Positions 1 to 10,104 of a stretch of 64,000 nucleotides of DNA are shown one piece after another. The position numbers were made by a program, and so were the translations under genes. Each line of letters starts with the position of its first letter. Positions within the stretch are counted from its first letter, which is position 1. This DNA is from Micrococcaceae bacterium (GTDB taxonomy: Bacteria > Actinomycetota > Actinomycetes > Actinomycetales > Micrococcaceae): the NCBI GenBank assembly GCA_025465475.1, contig JAODMR010000025.1, positions 1 through 64,000 of the forward strand, given 5' to 3'. The notes beneath the pieces were generated by a model, which saw only the letters and a program-made list of their open reading frames with translations, was not told where the DNA came from and did no database searches.

Positions 1-228
1 GATCAGGAACGTCGCTTCCTTATCTTCCCAACACTCGAAAATGTTCGGGCAGCCCGCTTCCTCACAAACAGTGTGCAGGCCCTCCTTCTTCACCAGGTTC
101 TTCAACCCAATGTACTCAGGCCCCATATTCACCTTGGCCTTGATCCACTCCGGCTTACGCTCCACCGGAGTCTGCGCATTACGCTGCTCAACGCGCAGCA
201 ACCTGCGCCCTTCAGGTGCCAGGGTCAC
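1..228 (-). CDS. lipA: Lipoyl synthase, N-terminal part (runs off window start)
   Basis: Minus-strand frame [76 protein letters not shown] matches the LipA N-terminus ([13 protein letters not shown]); GTG start overlaps the lipB stop. Confidence 0.93.
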   Translation of the reverse strand, partial: MTLAPEGRRLLRVEQRNAQTPVERKPEWIKAKVNMGPEYIGLKNLVKKEGLHTVCEEAGCPNIFECWEDKEATFLI

Positions 229-1019
229 TGTACAGCTCCTTCTGCCAGTCGCAGCTGCGCTGCACCGGCAATAACGTCGTTGGATCCGCCTTCGGGAGAA
301 GCCGGTGCGTTCGGGGCCAAGTCGGCGGTGTTGTGCGCGGACTCGGCGGTAGTGGCCCCCGGAACGGGCGGGGCCGCTACCAGGGCTTCCTCGAATCGTC
401 GGAATTCAGCGGCGACGATGGGTGCCAAGTCCGCGGGGGAGAGGTTCCGCCCCGTCTCGGCCTGGATCGTGGTGGTGCCGGCGTCGGTGATGCCACACGC
501 GATGATTTGCGTGTACGGCGTGAGGTCGTTATTGCAGTTCAGCGCGAACCCATGCATTGTCACGCCCTCGTGGACGCGGATGCCGATGGCGGCGATCTTC
601 CGGGTAGGGCCGGCAGCGTTAGCTTCGATCCAGATTCCGGCGCGGCCCTCAACGCGGGTTCCGGTAACGCCTACCTGGGCCAGCGACCGGATGAGGATTT
701 CCTCCAGGATCTGCACATACTGGCGGACCGCGTGCGGATCCCGTAGGGCAAGAATCGGGTAACCCACCAGCTGTCCGGGTCCATGCCAGGTCAACTTTCC
801 ACCCCGGTCAACAGCGATGACGGGCGTGCCATCGAAGGGCCGTTCGTGATCCTCGGTGCGTTTCCCCGCCGTGTAGACGGCAGCGTGCTCCAGGAGCAGG
901 ACGGTGCTGGGCGCCCGTCCGGCCAGGACATCGGCGTGCAGCAGGCGTTGGTGTTCCCACGCCTCCTGGTAGTCGACGAAGTTGGGGGAAAGACCGACCT
1001 CAGTGAACGCAAGCGTCAT
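225..1019 (-). CDS. lipB: Octanoyl-[acyl-carrier-protein]:protein N-octanoyltransferase
   Basis: 264 aa ORF with LipB motifs ([32 protein letters not shown]); adjacent to lipA. Confidence 0.95.
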   Translation of the reverse strand: MTLAFTEVGLSPNFVDYQEAWEHQRLLHADVLAGRAPSTVLLLEHAAVYTAGKRTEDHERPFDGTPVIAVDRGGKLTWHGPGQLVGYPILALRDPHAVRQYVQILEEILIRSLAQVGVTGTRVEGRAGIWIEANAAGPTRKIAAIGIRVHEGVTMHGFALNCNNDLTPYTQIIACGITDAGTTTIQAETGRNLSPADLAPIVAAEFRRFEEALVAAPPVPGATTAESAHNTADLAPNAPASPEGGSNDVIAGAAQLRLAEGAVQ

Positions 1020-1134
1020 GGGTCCAAGCGTAGACCTGTTGGGCGCCTGCCCTAAATTGGCCGCCCGCCCGTTGCGTGTCCGCGAACTGTGGATAACGTC
1101 TGCAGCCGGGACGCGAATCCGGTATTCCTAATCC

Positions 1135-2742
1135 ATGTACTTTCAGCCGCCCGACAGGGAGGGGTCCCCTCCGCGCTTGTCCGGTTACCGCACGCTACGC
1201 CTTTTGGGTACCGGACGCAGCGCCTCGGTGTGGCTCGTTGAGAAACACGGCACGGGCGAACTGCTGGCAGCAAAATGCCTCACCGGTGAACGACGTCCTG
1301 CCGCTTTGCCCTGCGTTTTGCCGGCCGGAGGCCAGCCAACCACCCTTCCAGCCGGGGGCGGTGGGATGGAGGCGGGGGAGCGGTTGCTGCTGCAGGAAAT
1401 TCAACCGCTGAATGCTTATCAGCACGGACATCTGCTGCGCCTGCGGGGCGTAGCCCAGTTGGACGGCGAGCCATTGGACGGGGGACAGTTGGACGGAGAC
1501 CTGCAGGGCGGGGCCCCGCCGGCCGGCTGGGCCCTGTTGATGGACTACGCCGCTGGTGGTTCCCTCGGGGCGCTGCTGAGCGCCCGGCTGGTCCTCACGG
1601 TAGGGGAAACGGTGACGATTCTCACGCCACTGTTCCAGGTTCTTGCCTACCTGCACAGGATGGGCGCCGTCCACGGAGATGTGGCCCCGGGCAATGTCCT
1701 GTTTTCAGGGCAGGGTAAACCGCTGCTCGCCGACGTCGGTGCCCGCTGGGTGGCAGGTGTTGGGGGTGCCGGCCCCGAAGGTACACCCGGTTCCCCGGCT
1801 CCAGCGGTAAGCCGGGTGTGCCCGGACGTGGACACCGCGGAAGATGTCTACGGCGCCGCTGCGCTCGGCTGGTTATGCCTGACGGGGGGAGCCCCGGACC
1901 CGGAACGGGTGCGGGTCCCCCTGTCACGGCTGCGCCCCGATGTGCCGCCGGAACTGGCAGCGGCCCTTGAGGCAGGACTGCAAGAGGTGGCCGGTCGGCG
2001 GCCACCGGCGGGGTTGTTGGCGCAGGCGGTATTCCGGTCCGCCCCCGCCGAGCCGGTAAATCTGTCGCTGTCGGCGAATGCGAACATCCTCGCCGAACCG
2101 CCGACGCGGAGGGAGCTGCGTGCTGGGCACCGGAGAGAAGCGCGCTGGAACACGCGGATGTTCCGTGGCCGAACCCGACTGACCCGTCCGGGACTGGCCG
2201 CGACCTGCCTGGCCGCTACCGGCCTGGCCCTCGCCGCCGTCCTGCTGGGCCTCCTGCTACCCCCGCCGACGGCCCTTCGGTCTCCACCTGCCGGCCTACC
2301 ATCGACCGCCTCCACGGATGGGCCAGGGATGAACGAGCGGGAGAGGCTGCTGGGCTCCGCCGACCCAGGGGAGGCCCTGCAGGGGTTGGCCGGCCTCCGG
2401 TCCGCAGTGCTGATGGCAGGGGCACCGGATACCCTTGACCGGGTCAACGCCTCCGGCTCACGTGCCGCGGCAGCTGACCGGGACCTGTTGGCGCGCCTGT
2501 CCTTAACCGGACACCGCCTGGACGGCATCCACACCACCGTGCGGGATGTCCAGCTGCTCGGTTCCTCAGACCAGGACCAGGCTAACGTGTTGGCGACTGT
2601 GCAACTCTCCGGCTACCGGGAGCTGAGCGGGACGGGTCAACCGGTACGGACCGTTGCTGACGACGACAGTAGGCGGTTGCTTTTCGTGCTGCATCGGGAG
2701 GCCGGGGTGTGGAAGATCGCCGACGTCCGATGGCCCGGCTGA
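1135..2742 (+). CDS. Serine/threonine protein kinase-like membrane protein with atypical catalytic motifs
   Basis: N-terminal kinase fold (LLGTGRSASVWLVE, AAKCL, HGDVAPGNVLF, LADVG), then one TM segment (LAATGLALAAVLLGLLL) and a C-terminal extracytoplasmic domain. Confidence 0.8.
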   Translation: MYFQPPDREGSPPRLSGYRTLRLLGTGRSASVWLVEKHGTGELLAAKCLTGERRPAALPCVLPAGGQPTTLPAGGGGMEAGERLLLQEIQPLNAYQHGHLLRLRGVAQLDGEPLDGGQLDGDLQGGAPPAGWALLMDYAAGGSLGALLSARLVLTVGETVTILTPLFQVLAYLHRMGAVHGDVAPGNVLFSGQGKPLLADVGARWVAGVGGAGPEGTPGSPAPAVSRVCPDVDTAEDVYGAAALGWLCLTGGAPDPERVRVPLSRLRPDVPPELAAALEAGLQEVAGRRPPAGLLAQAVFRSAPAEPVNLSLSANANILAEPPTRRELRAGHRREARWNTRMFRGRTRLTRPGLAATCLAATGLALAAVLLGLLLPPPTALRSPPAGLPSTASTDGPGMNERERLLGSADPGEALQGLAGLRSAVLMAGAPDTLDRVNASGSRAAAADRDLLARLSLTGHRLDGIHTTVRDVQLLGSSDQDQANVLATVQLSGYRELSGTGQPVRTVADDDSRRLLFVLHREAGVWKIADVRWPG

Positions 2743-2751
2743 GGGGCTGCT

Positions 2752-3657
2752 TCAGGCATGTTGCAGCTCACCGGCCAGCCATTGGGCGGCGGCACCGATG
2801 GTCGGGTGCCCGAAGGTGAAGCCCGCTGACGCCAGGACGGCGGGTTCGATCCGGATGCTGCTGAGCAGCACCTCCTTGGCCATCCGCCCCAAGGCGGCCG
2901 CCAAGATGGCGTCAGGCACGCGGAGCTTCGCTGGCCGGTCCAGGGCCTGGGCCAGGGCCGCCACCAGGTCGTTGACGGTGGCGGGTTCCGGAGCAACCAG
3001 GTTCACGGGGCCGGAGATGTCGTGCTCCAACAGGAATGACGTGGCTGCCACGTTGTCGGGTAGGGAAATCCAGGGCCAGTACTGCTGTCCACTGCCCAGG
3101 GGGCCGCCCATACCGAGCCGAAGGGGCAGCAACAGTTTGCCGATTGCTCCGCCACCGGGAGCGATCACGATCCCGGTGCGCAGGTGGACGGTCCGGGTCC
3201 CGGCAGGTGCTTGGGCTGCGGCGGCTTCCCAGCGGCGGCACAGGTCCGCCAGGAGCGAGTCGGAAGAGGACGCAGCCGTTTCGTCGACCGTTCGTCCACC
3301 AGTGTCGCCGTAGAAGTTCGCCCCTGACTGGCACAGGAACACGGCCGGCGGGTTGGAAGCCCGATGCATGGCTTTGACCAGCGTGCGGGTGGCATCAAGG
3401 CGGGACTGATAGAGCAGTTCGACGTAGCTGCGCGTCCAGGGCCTGTCGCCCAGGCCGGCGCCCGAATAGTTCACCACGGCGTCCACGCCGTCGAGTGCCC
3501 TGGGGTCCAGGCGGCCTGCGGCCGGGTCCCACTTAATCTCGGACGGGGCTTTCGCGCTGCGGCGGACCAGGCGGCTCACCCGGTGCCCGCCGCCCTTGAG
3601 GTCGTTGGCCAGCGCGGTGCCGAGCAGTCCGGAGGCGCCAGAGATCAGGATGTGCAT
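2752..3657 (-). CDS. TIGR01777 family NAD(P)-binding epimerase/SDR-like protein
   Basis: 301 aa, MHILISGASGLLGTALANDLKGGGHRVSRLVRR, typical TIGR01777 start and C-terminal region. Confidence 0.88.
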   Translation of the reverse strand: MHILISGASGLLGTALANDLKGGGHRVSRLVRRSAKAPSEIKWDPAAGRLDPRALDGVDAVVNYSGAGLGDRPWTRSYVELLYQSRLDATRTLVKAMHRASNPPAVFLCQSGANFYGDTGGRTVDETAASSSDSLLADLCRRWEAAAAQAPAGTRTVHLRTGIVIAPGGGAIGKLLLPLRLGMGGPLGSGQQYWPWISLPDNVAATSFLLEHDISGPVNLVAPEPATVNDLVAALAQALDRPAKLRVPDAILAAALGRMAKEVLLSSIRIEPAVLASAGFTFGHPTIGAAAQWLAGELQHA

Positions 3658-3729
3658 GCCTTATCCCATCACGTCCGCAGGCCCAACGGTAGACCGCAGC
3701 TGACGCTGTCGGCGTCACGGGAATGAGGT

Positions 3730-3774
3730 AAGGCCCGCCGGAACGCCCATTGGAGGAGCATACCGGCGGGCCTT
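3730..3774. terminator. Hairpin terminator-like inverted repeat
   Basis: AAGGCCCGCCGG ... CCGGCGGGCCTT, perfect 12-bp arms, just downstream of the minus-strand OsmC gene. Confidence 0.6.
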
Positions 3775-3791
3775 CCCCGTTCGGTCCGGTA

Positions 3792-4220
3792 TTAACTCTG
3801 AAGCGTTGCCTCAAGGGTGATGGTTGTTCCGGTCAGCGCCTGCGAGACGGGGCAGCCGGTCTTGGCGTCCTCCGCGATGCGCTGGAAGTCCGACTCATCC
3901 AGGCCCGGCACCTTGGCCGAAAGTGTCAGGTGGATACCGGTGATGCCTTCACCGGGCTGGAAGGTCACGTCTGCAGTGGTGTGCACCTCGTCGGGAGTTT
4001 TCCCCTCCTGGCCGAGGGCGTTGCTGAAGGCCATGGAGAAGCAGGCTGAGTGGGCGGCGGCGATCAGTTCCTCGGGGCTGGTTTTGCCCTCGGACTGCTC
4101 GGCCCTGGCTTTCCAGGTGACGTCGTAGGTTCCCAGGCCGGAACTGTCCAGGGTTACCTGGCCGCTTCCCTTGGGCAGGTCACCCTGCCATACGGTGTGG
4201 GCGGTACGGGTTGTAGCCAT
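3792..4220 (-). CDS. osmC: OsmC family peroxiredoxin
   Basis: 142 aa; conserved Cys contexts AAHSACFSMA and GCPVSQAL; AAGGAG RBS upstream. Confidence 0.9.
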   Translation of the reverse strand: MATTRTAHTVWQGDLPKGSGQVTLDSSGLGTYDVTWKARAEQSEGKTSPEELIAAAHSACFSMAFSNALGQEGKTPDEVHTTADVTFQPGEGITGIHLTLSAKVPGLDESDFQRIAEDAKTGCPVSQALTGTTITLEATLQS

Positions 4221-4350
4221 GATTGCTCCTTGGATTCTCAGTGCTTCTTCGGTCCAACGGACGCTCCGTCACGGGGGCGGGCGTGTCCTTGCGTGTTTAT
4301 CCTATGGCCGCCTGGCGCCTTCCCGGGACCGGGCGCCTGGCGCGGCGGTG

Positions 4351-4701
4351 TCAGTTCCACAGGGTGGCGATGGCGACGTTGAGCAGCGCCAACCCGCCGA
4401 CACTGTGCGCCAGTCCCTTGGAGACGGGTTCGTCCTTCTTGTATTTGCGCGAGCCAAGGAACGCAAGCACAACGACGACCAGTGCGATGACAAGCTTGAT
4501 GCCAAGCTTGGCATAATTGGCGTCCCGGTCCAGGAGGGGAATCAGGCCCATCATGATGACGCCGGTCAGGATCTGGAGGACCGCGCCGTCGAACTGCCGG
4601 GGCGAGACGGTGGGCTTCTTCATGGTGCCGATCCAGATGCCAACAATCATTGCCGCACCGACAATGTGCAGGAAAACCAGGATATTGAAAACGATGTTCA
4701 T
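4351..4701 (-). CDS. Small hydrophobic membrane protein
   Basis: 116 aa ORF with several TM-like segments; no recognised family. Confidence 0.65.
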   Translation of the reverse strand: MNIVFNILVFLHIVGAAMIVGIWIGTMKKPTVSPRQFDGAVLQILTGVIMMGLIPLLDRDANYAKLGIKLVIALVVVVLAFLGSRKYKKDEPVSKGLAHSVGGLALLNVAIATLWN

Positions 4702-4752
4702 GGCTTCAGTCTAGCCAGAGCTTCTACATCCGGTAGTAGAACGCACGACGAC

Positions 4753-4798
4753 GGCGGCCGCCGGTTCCGGTGGAATTCCACCGGGACCGACGGCCGCC
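4753..4798. terminator. Hairpin downstream of sucB
   Basis: GGCGGCCG...CCGGTGGAATTCCACCGG...CGGCCGCC nested inverted repeat just after the minus-strand sucB stop. Confidence 0.5.
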
Positions 4799-4817
4799 GC
4801 CCGTTACTGCAACTGCT

Positions 4818-6689
4818 TTAGATGCCCAGGTCTGCTTCGAAGGCTCCGGCTTCAAGGCGGGCCTTGAGCGTCTGCAGGAACCGGCCCGCGTCCGCGCCGT
4901 CCACCAGGCGGTGGTCGTAGGTCAGGGAAAGGTACATCATGGACCGGATGGCGATGCTGTCGTCACCGTTTTCATCGCTGACCACCACGGCGCGCTTGAC
5001 GATGGCGCCGGTGCCCAGGATGGCGACCTGCGGCTGGTTGATGATCGGGGTGTCGAAAAGAGCGCCAACGGAACCGATGTTCGTGATGGAGAACGTTCCG
5101 CCGGAAAGCTCATCCGGGCCGATCTTGCCGTTGCGGGTACGATCCGCGACGTCCACGATCTTTCCTGCCAGCCCGGCAAGGTTCAGGCTGCCCGCGTCGT
5201 TGATGACCGGCACCAGCAGACCCTTGTCGGTGTCCACTGCAATCGCCAGGTGCTCGGCGTTGTGGTAGGTGATCTCCTGCTTGTCTTCGTCGTACGCGGC
5301 GTTGAGCTTGGGGTGCTGCTTGAGCGCCTCCGCAACCGCCTTGGCGATGAAGGGCAGGAAGGTCAGCTTGACCCCGTTCTGCGCCTGGAAGGAGTTCTTG
5401 GCCCGGGCGCGAAGCTTGGCGACCTTGGTCATGTCGACCTCGTGCACCTGCGTCAGCTGCGTCGAGACGTCCAGGGACTCGCGCATCCGACGGGCGATGA
5501 CCTGGCGGATCCGCGGCGCCTTCTGCGTGGTGCCGCGCAGCGAGGACGCCTGTCCGCCGGCAGCGACACCGGCGGACGGGGCGGCGGTGGGGGCGGAAGC
5601 GGCGGGTGCCGAAGCGGCGGGGGCTGCCGCGGCGGTCTTCTTGGCCTCGGCCGCATCCAGCACGTCCTGCTTGCGGATCCTGCCGCCGACGCCTGTTCCG
5701 GTGAGCGCGGACAATTCAACGCCGTGCTGATTGGCCAGCTTGCGTACCAGGGGAGTGACGTAGCCGCTGTCGGCGCCGGAGGCGGGGGTTCCGGAAGCCG
5801 CAGGGGCCGATGCCTGTGCCGGGGTGGACACAGTCGGAGCGGAGGTCGGCGCCGCGGTGGGGGCCGCATCGGGGACTTCAGCTTCGATGGCGGGTCCGCC
5901 GTAGCCTTCGCCGGACGCCTGGGCCTGCTGCGGAGCGGCCGGTGCGGGTTCCGGAGCGGCCACGGGCTCAGCCTTTGCCGCTGGTGCCTCAGGCGCCGTT
6001 GGTGCCTCAGGGGCGGCGGGAGCCGGCTCGGCCGGAGCGGCGGCGCCGGAACCGATGACGGCCAGGACGGAGCCGACCTCGGCGGTTTCGTCCTCGGAAA
6101 CCCGGATTTCCTGCAGCGTGCCGGCCACGGGGGAGGGGATCTCGGTGTCGACCTTGTCGGTGGAGACTTCCAGCAGCGGCTCGTCAACCTCGACGCTGTC
6201 ACCGACGGCCTTCAGCCAGCGGGTCACGGTTCCCTCGGTGACGCTTTCGCCCAGCGCCGGGAGGGTGACTTCGTGGCTGTCGCCGCCGGCGGGGGCGGCT
6301 TCGGGGGTGCGGACCTGATCCTCGAGCGGCGCATCCGGGGAGGGCAGGTCTGCGCTGGCCTGCGTGTCGGCCGGGGGCTGCGGCTCGGAGGCCTGCTGCG
6401 ATTCCTGGGCGGGGGCGGCAGGAGCGGGGGCTTCAGCGGCTGACGACGGGTTTCCACTGCCGATACGAACCAGGGGAGCGCCAACTTCGGCGGTTTCGTC
6501 CTCAGCGACGAGGATTTCCTCGATCACGCCGGCGATCGGAGAGGGGATTTCGGTGTCGACCTTGTCGGTGGAGACTTCGAGCAGGGGCTCGTCCACTTCC
6601 ACCCGGTCACCTACCTGCTTCAGCCAGCGGGTGACAGTGCCTTCGGTGACACTTTCACCAAGGGCGGGCAAGTTCACGGATTCAGACAT
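4818..6689 (-). CDS. sucB: 2-oxo acid dehydrogenase E2 (dihydrolipoamide succinyl-/acyltransferase) with two lipoyl domains
   Basis: 623 aa; two lipoyl domains ([12 protein letters not shown] twice), E3-binding domain ([36 protein letters not shown]), catalytic [14 protein letters not shown]. Confidence 0.94.
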   Translation of the reverse strand: MSESVNLPALGESVTEGTVTRWLKQVGDRVEVDEPLLEVSTDKVDTEIPSPIAGVIEEILVAEDETAEVGAPLVRIGSGNPSSAAEAPAPAAPAQESQQASEPQPPADTQASADLPSPDAPLEDQVRTPEAAPAGGDSHEVTLPALGESVTEGTVTRWLKAVGDSVEVDEPLLEVSTDKVDTEIPSPVAGTLQEIRVSEDETAEVGSVLAVIGSGAAAPAEPAPAAPEAPTAPEAPAAKAEPVAAPEPAPAAPQQAQASGEGYGGPAIEAEVPDAAPTAAPTSAPTVSTPAQASAPAASGTPASGADSGYVTPLVRKLANQHGVELSALTGTGVGGRIRKQDVLDAAEAKKTAAAAPAASAPAASAPTAAPSAGVAAGGQASSLRGTTQKAPRIRQVIARRMRESLDVSTQLTQVHEVDMTKVAKLRARAKNSFQAQNGVKLTFLPFIAKAVAEALKQHPKLNAAYDEDKQEITYHNAEHLAIAVDTDKGLLVPVINDAGSLNLAGLAGKIVDVADRTRNGKIGPDELSGGTFSITNIGSVGALFDTPIINQPQVAILGTGAIVKRAVVVSDENGDDSIAIRSMMYLSLTYDHRLVDGADAGRFLQTLKARLEAGAFEADLGI

Positions 6690-6761
6690 TTCGTCCCCGT
6701 TCTCCTTTTAATTTGTTCAAGCGGTCCACGTTTATGGAAAGGAATTCTGCTGTGTTTGAGC

Positions 6762-6796
6762 TTAGTGCACCCGGTACCAGGTACCGGGTGCACTAA
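6762..6796. terminator. Long perfect hairpin between sucB and lpdA
   Basis: TTAGTGCACCCGGTACC-A-GGTACCGGGTGCACTAA, 17-bp perfect arms, downstream of minus-strand lpdA. Confidence 0.65.
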
Positions 6797-6804
6797 AAGG
6801 GTTG

Positions 6805-8196
6805 TCAGCCGTGCAGGGGTTTGCCTGCCAGGGCCAGCGCGGTTTCACCGAGGGACTCGTTCTGCGTCGGGTGTGCATGCACCAGGGCCGCGACATCCTC
6901 GGGATAGGCTTCCCAGTTCACGATCAGCTGGGCCTCACCGATCTGCTCGCCCATGCGGCCGCCGATCATGTGCACACCAACAATGGGGCCGTCCTTTTCG
7001 CGGACGTACTTGACCACGCCGGCGGTGCCAAGAATGGAGCTCTTGCCGTTGCCGGCCAGGTTGTATTCCTGCACCTGCACCTGGTCATCGCCGTACTTCG
7101 CCTTCGCAGCCTTCTCGCTGAGGCCGACGGAGGCGATTTCGGGATCGCAGTACGTGACCTTGGGGATGTTGACGTCCTCCACCACCACGGGCTTGAGTCC
7201 GGCGATTTCCTCGGCGATGAAGATGCCCTGCTGGTAGCCGCGGTGGGCCAACTGGACTCCGGGGACGATGTCACCCAGGGCGTAGATGTTGCCGACGCCG
7301 GTGTGCAGGCGCTCGTTGGTGATGACGAAGCCGCGGTCGATCGTGATGCCGGCCTCTTCGTAGCCAAGGTTGGCAGTAACCGGTCCACGGCCAACGGCCA
7401 CCAGCAGCAGCTCAGCCTCGAAGGTCTTGCCATCCACCAGGGTGACCTTGACGCCGTCGTCGCTCTGCTCCACGCCCTGGAAGAAGGTGCCGGTGCTGAA
7501 GTTGATGCCGCGCTTCTTGAACGCACGCTCAAGGTTTTTGATGATGGTGGCGTCCTCGTTGGGAACCAGCGAGGGCAGGCCCTCCACGATGGTCACGTCC
7601 ACGCCGAAGGACTTCCAGACGGAGGCGAACTCCACCCCGATGACGCCGCCGCCCAGGATGATCACGCTCTTGGGGATCGTATCCATGGTGAGTGCCTGGT
7701 CGGAGGTGATGACCCGGCCGCCGATTTCCAGGCCGGGCAGCGTGCGGGAGTAGGACCCGGTGGCCAGCACAATGTTCTTGCCCTTGTAGGCGGTGCCGTT
7801 GACCGTGATGGTGTCCGGGGCCGTCAGCTTGCCTTCGCCCTCGATGACCGTGATGTTCTTCTTGCTCTTGATCAGTCCCTGCAGGCCCTTGAACTTGCCG
7901 GCAATGATGCCGTCCTTGTAGGCATTCACGGCAGACATGTCGATCGAATCCAGCGTGACATTGACGCCGTACTTGCTGGAGTCGCGGGCGTGATCGGCCA
8001 GCTCAGCGGAATGGAGGAGGGCCTTGGTGGGGATGCAGCCGTTGTGCAGGCAGGTGCCGCCCAGCTTGCCCTTTTCGATCAGGCCTACGGTGAAGCCCAG
8101 CTGCACGGCGCGCAAGGCCGTAGCGTAACCGCCGCTACCACCGCCGAGAACCAGGATGTCGAATTCTTGCGCAGCTGCCGAATCGGCCACTTGCAC
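6805..8196 (-). CDS. lpdA: Dihydrolipoyl dehydrogenase (E3)
   Basis: 463 aa; GGGSGGYATALRAVQLG, GGTCLHNGCIPTKALLHSA redox-active disulfide, C-terminal HAHPTQNESLGE. Confidence 0.95.
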   Translation of the reverse strand: MQVADSAAAQEFDILVLGGGSGGYATALRAVQLGFTVGLIEKGKLGGTCLHNGCIPTKALLHSAELADHARDSSKYGVNVTLDSIDMSAVNAYKDGIIAGKFKGLQGLIKSKKNITVIEGEGKLTAPDTITVNGTAYKGKNIVLATGSYSRTLPGLEIGGRVITSDQALTMDTIPKSVIILGGGVIGVEFASVWKSFGVDVTIVEGLPSLVPNEDATIIKNLERAFKKRGINFSTGTFFQGVEQSDDGVKVTLVDGKTFEAELLLVAVGRGPVTANLGYEEAGITIDRGFVITNERLHTGVGNIYALGDIVPGVQLAHRGYQQGIFIAEEIAGLKPVVVEDVNIPKVTYCDPEIASVGLSEKAAKAKYGDDQVQVQEYNLAGNGKSSILGTAGVVKYVREKDGPIVGVHMIGGRMGEQIGEAQLIVNWEAYPEDVAALVHAHPTQNESLGETALALAGKPLHG

Positions 8197-8402
8197 GCTC
8201 CCTCGCGTAATGACGCACGGACGCGCGTCGTAATTGGAATAGATCGTGGTGCTTTCGTTTTCACCTTAGCGCCCACAACCTCCAATGCTCCACCCGGCAG
8301 ACGCGGCGGGAAAGCTGTTGTGTCCGGTTTCACCCGGCCCTGTGACAGAACAGTCACGGACGGCCGGAGGGGGAGCGGAGCCGTGTGGACCGGGCATGGA
8401 AA

Positions 8403-8430
8403 AGCCGGGCCAGCGTTGGCTGGCCCGGCT
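8403..8430. terminator. Hairpin terminator-like inverted repeat
   Basis: AGCCGGGCCAGC-N4-GCTGGCCCGGCT, perfect 12-bp arms after the minus-strand pepA stop. Confidence 0.6.
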
Positions 8431-8449
8431 GATCGTTAGGCGGGTGCCG

Positions 8450-9976
8450 TCAGGAGGCCCTGGCGAGCACGTCCTCCACGTAGCTGACGAGCGTGCGGAC
8501 CGCTACGCCGGTGCCGTGTTTTGGTGTGTAGCCGTAGGGTGCGCCTTCGTTGAAGGCCGGACCGGCGATGTCCAGGTGCGCCCACGGAATCGTTGACCCG
8601 TCGGCGCCCTCCCCCACGAATTCGTTCAGGAACACGGCGGCCGTCATCATGCCGCCCATGCGTTCGCCGATGTTGGCCAGGTCCGCGACCTGGGAATCGA
8701 GGCTGGCGCGCAGCTCCTCGGGGAGCGGCATCGGCCAGAACAGTTCGCCGGCGCGGTCTGCCGCGGCCTTGATGGCGTTGCTGACCCCCTCGTCGCCCAT
8801 GACGGCGGCGGTCCGGTGGCCCAGCGCCACCACCTGCGCCCCGGTCAGGGTGGCGACGTCGAGAATGACGTCCGGCTGTTCCAGCGAGGCAGCGGCAATG
8901 CCGTCGGCCATCACCAGGCGTCCCTCGGCGTCGGTGTTCAGTACTTCGACCGTCTTTCCGCCGAACATGGTCAGCACGTCGGAAGGGCGCGTCGCGGTGC
9001 CCGACGGCATGTTCTCGGCCAGGCAGAGCCAGCCGGTGACCTTGACGGGCAGTCCCAACTCCGCGACGGCCAGGACCGCTGAGAGTACTGCTGCCGCGCC
9101 TGCCATGTCCGACTTCATGGTCATCATGCCCGCCGGCGGCTTCAGTGACACGCCGCCGGAGTCAAAGGTGATGCCCTTGCCAACCAGGGCGAGTTTCAGT
9201 TTGGCCCTGGCCGGTGCGTATTCCACCTTGACCAGGCGCGGCGGGCGGGATGAGCCCTGTCCCACGCCCAGGATTCCCCCGAATCCGTCGCGTTCCAGGC
9301 GCCGCTCATCCAACACGGTGACCTTGACCGGAAGGCCGCGGGCCAGGTCCTTCGTGGCTTCAGCAAATGTGTCCGGGTAGAGGTGGCTGGGAGGTTCGTT
9401 CACCAGGGACCGGGTCGCGTTGACGGCCTTGGCCAGGATGGCTGCCCGTTCCAACGCGGGAGCCAGGGCGGAATCCAACGCGGCGGGCGTGTAGATGGTC
9501 ACCGTCGCCACGTTGGCCTTGATTTTTGCGCCGCTGGTTCCCCGGTGCGGGGTATAGGAGTAGGCGCCCAGTGCCGCGCCCTCTGCCACGGCGGCCGCCT
9601 GAGCCACAGTGGTGGCCGGCAGGGCCAGGGTCACCGACTCCGTTCCGGCCAATTGGCGGATCGCTGAGCCCGCTGCACGGCGGAGCGCCTCTTCGCTGAT
9701 GCGTGCATCGGTGACCTTGCCGACGCCGGCCAGCACCAGGATTTTCGCGCCAACCCCGTCAACGCCCGGCAGGCGGCGGACTTCATCCGCTCCGCCGGTA
9801 ACGCCGAGTGCCTCCAGCGACGCGGCCAACGCATCGGCTGAATCCGACGGCAAGGGACTGTCCAGCAGGACCGGTCCGTCAGTGCCCCGTCCGACACCGA
9901 TGACGACGGCGTCCGCAGCCGCCCCTGCGATGTCCTTGGCGATGGCTTTAAGCGTCACTTCTTGGTTTTTGAACAC
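8450..9976 (-). CDS. pepA: Leucyl aminopeptidase (M17)
   Basis: 508 aa; [29 protein letters not shown]. Confidence 0.94.
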   Translation of the reverse strand: MFKNQEVTLKAIAKDIAGAAADAVVIGVGRGTDGPVLLDSPLPSDSADALAASLEALGVTGGADEVRRLPGVDGVGAKILVLAGVGKVTDARISEEALRRAAGSAIRQLAGTESVTLALPATTVAQAAAVAEGAALGAYSYTPHRGTSGAKIKANVATVTIYTPAALDSALAPALERAAILAKAVNATRSLVNEPPSHLYPDTFAEATKDLARGLPVKVTVLDERRLERDGFGGILGVGQGSSRPPRLVKVEYAPARAKLKLALVGKGITFDSGGVSLKPPAGMMTMKSDMAGAAAVLSAVLAVAELGLPVKVTGWLCLAENMPSGTATRPSDVLTMFGGKTVEVLNTDAEGRLVMADGIAAASLEQPDVILDVATLTGAQVVALGHRTAAVMGDEGVSNAIKAAADRAGELFWPMPLPEELRASLDSQVADLANIGERMGGMMTAAVFLNEFVGEGADGSTIPWAHLDIAGPAFNEGAPYGYTPKHGTGVAVRTLVSYVEDVLARAS

Positions 9977-10104
9977 GAAAAAGGGTCCTCACTTTGTTCG
10001 ACTGTCGATGCCGGTTCGATACTTCGATCGTAGACTGCGGCTCCTGCGGCGGAGCAAGGCGCGGCCCGCTTCCAGCGTCCGGACCCTCCTGTAGCGTTGC
10101 GTTC

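Noticed and set aside
4770-8439. Long plus-strand ORFs opposite sucB and lpdA (557 and 545 aa)
   Set aside because: Antisense artefacts; true genes are on the minus strand.
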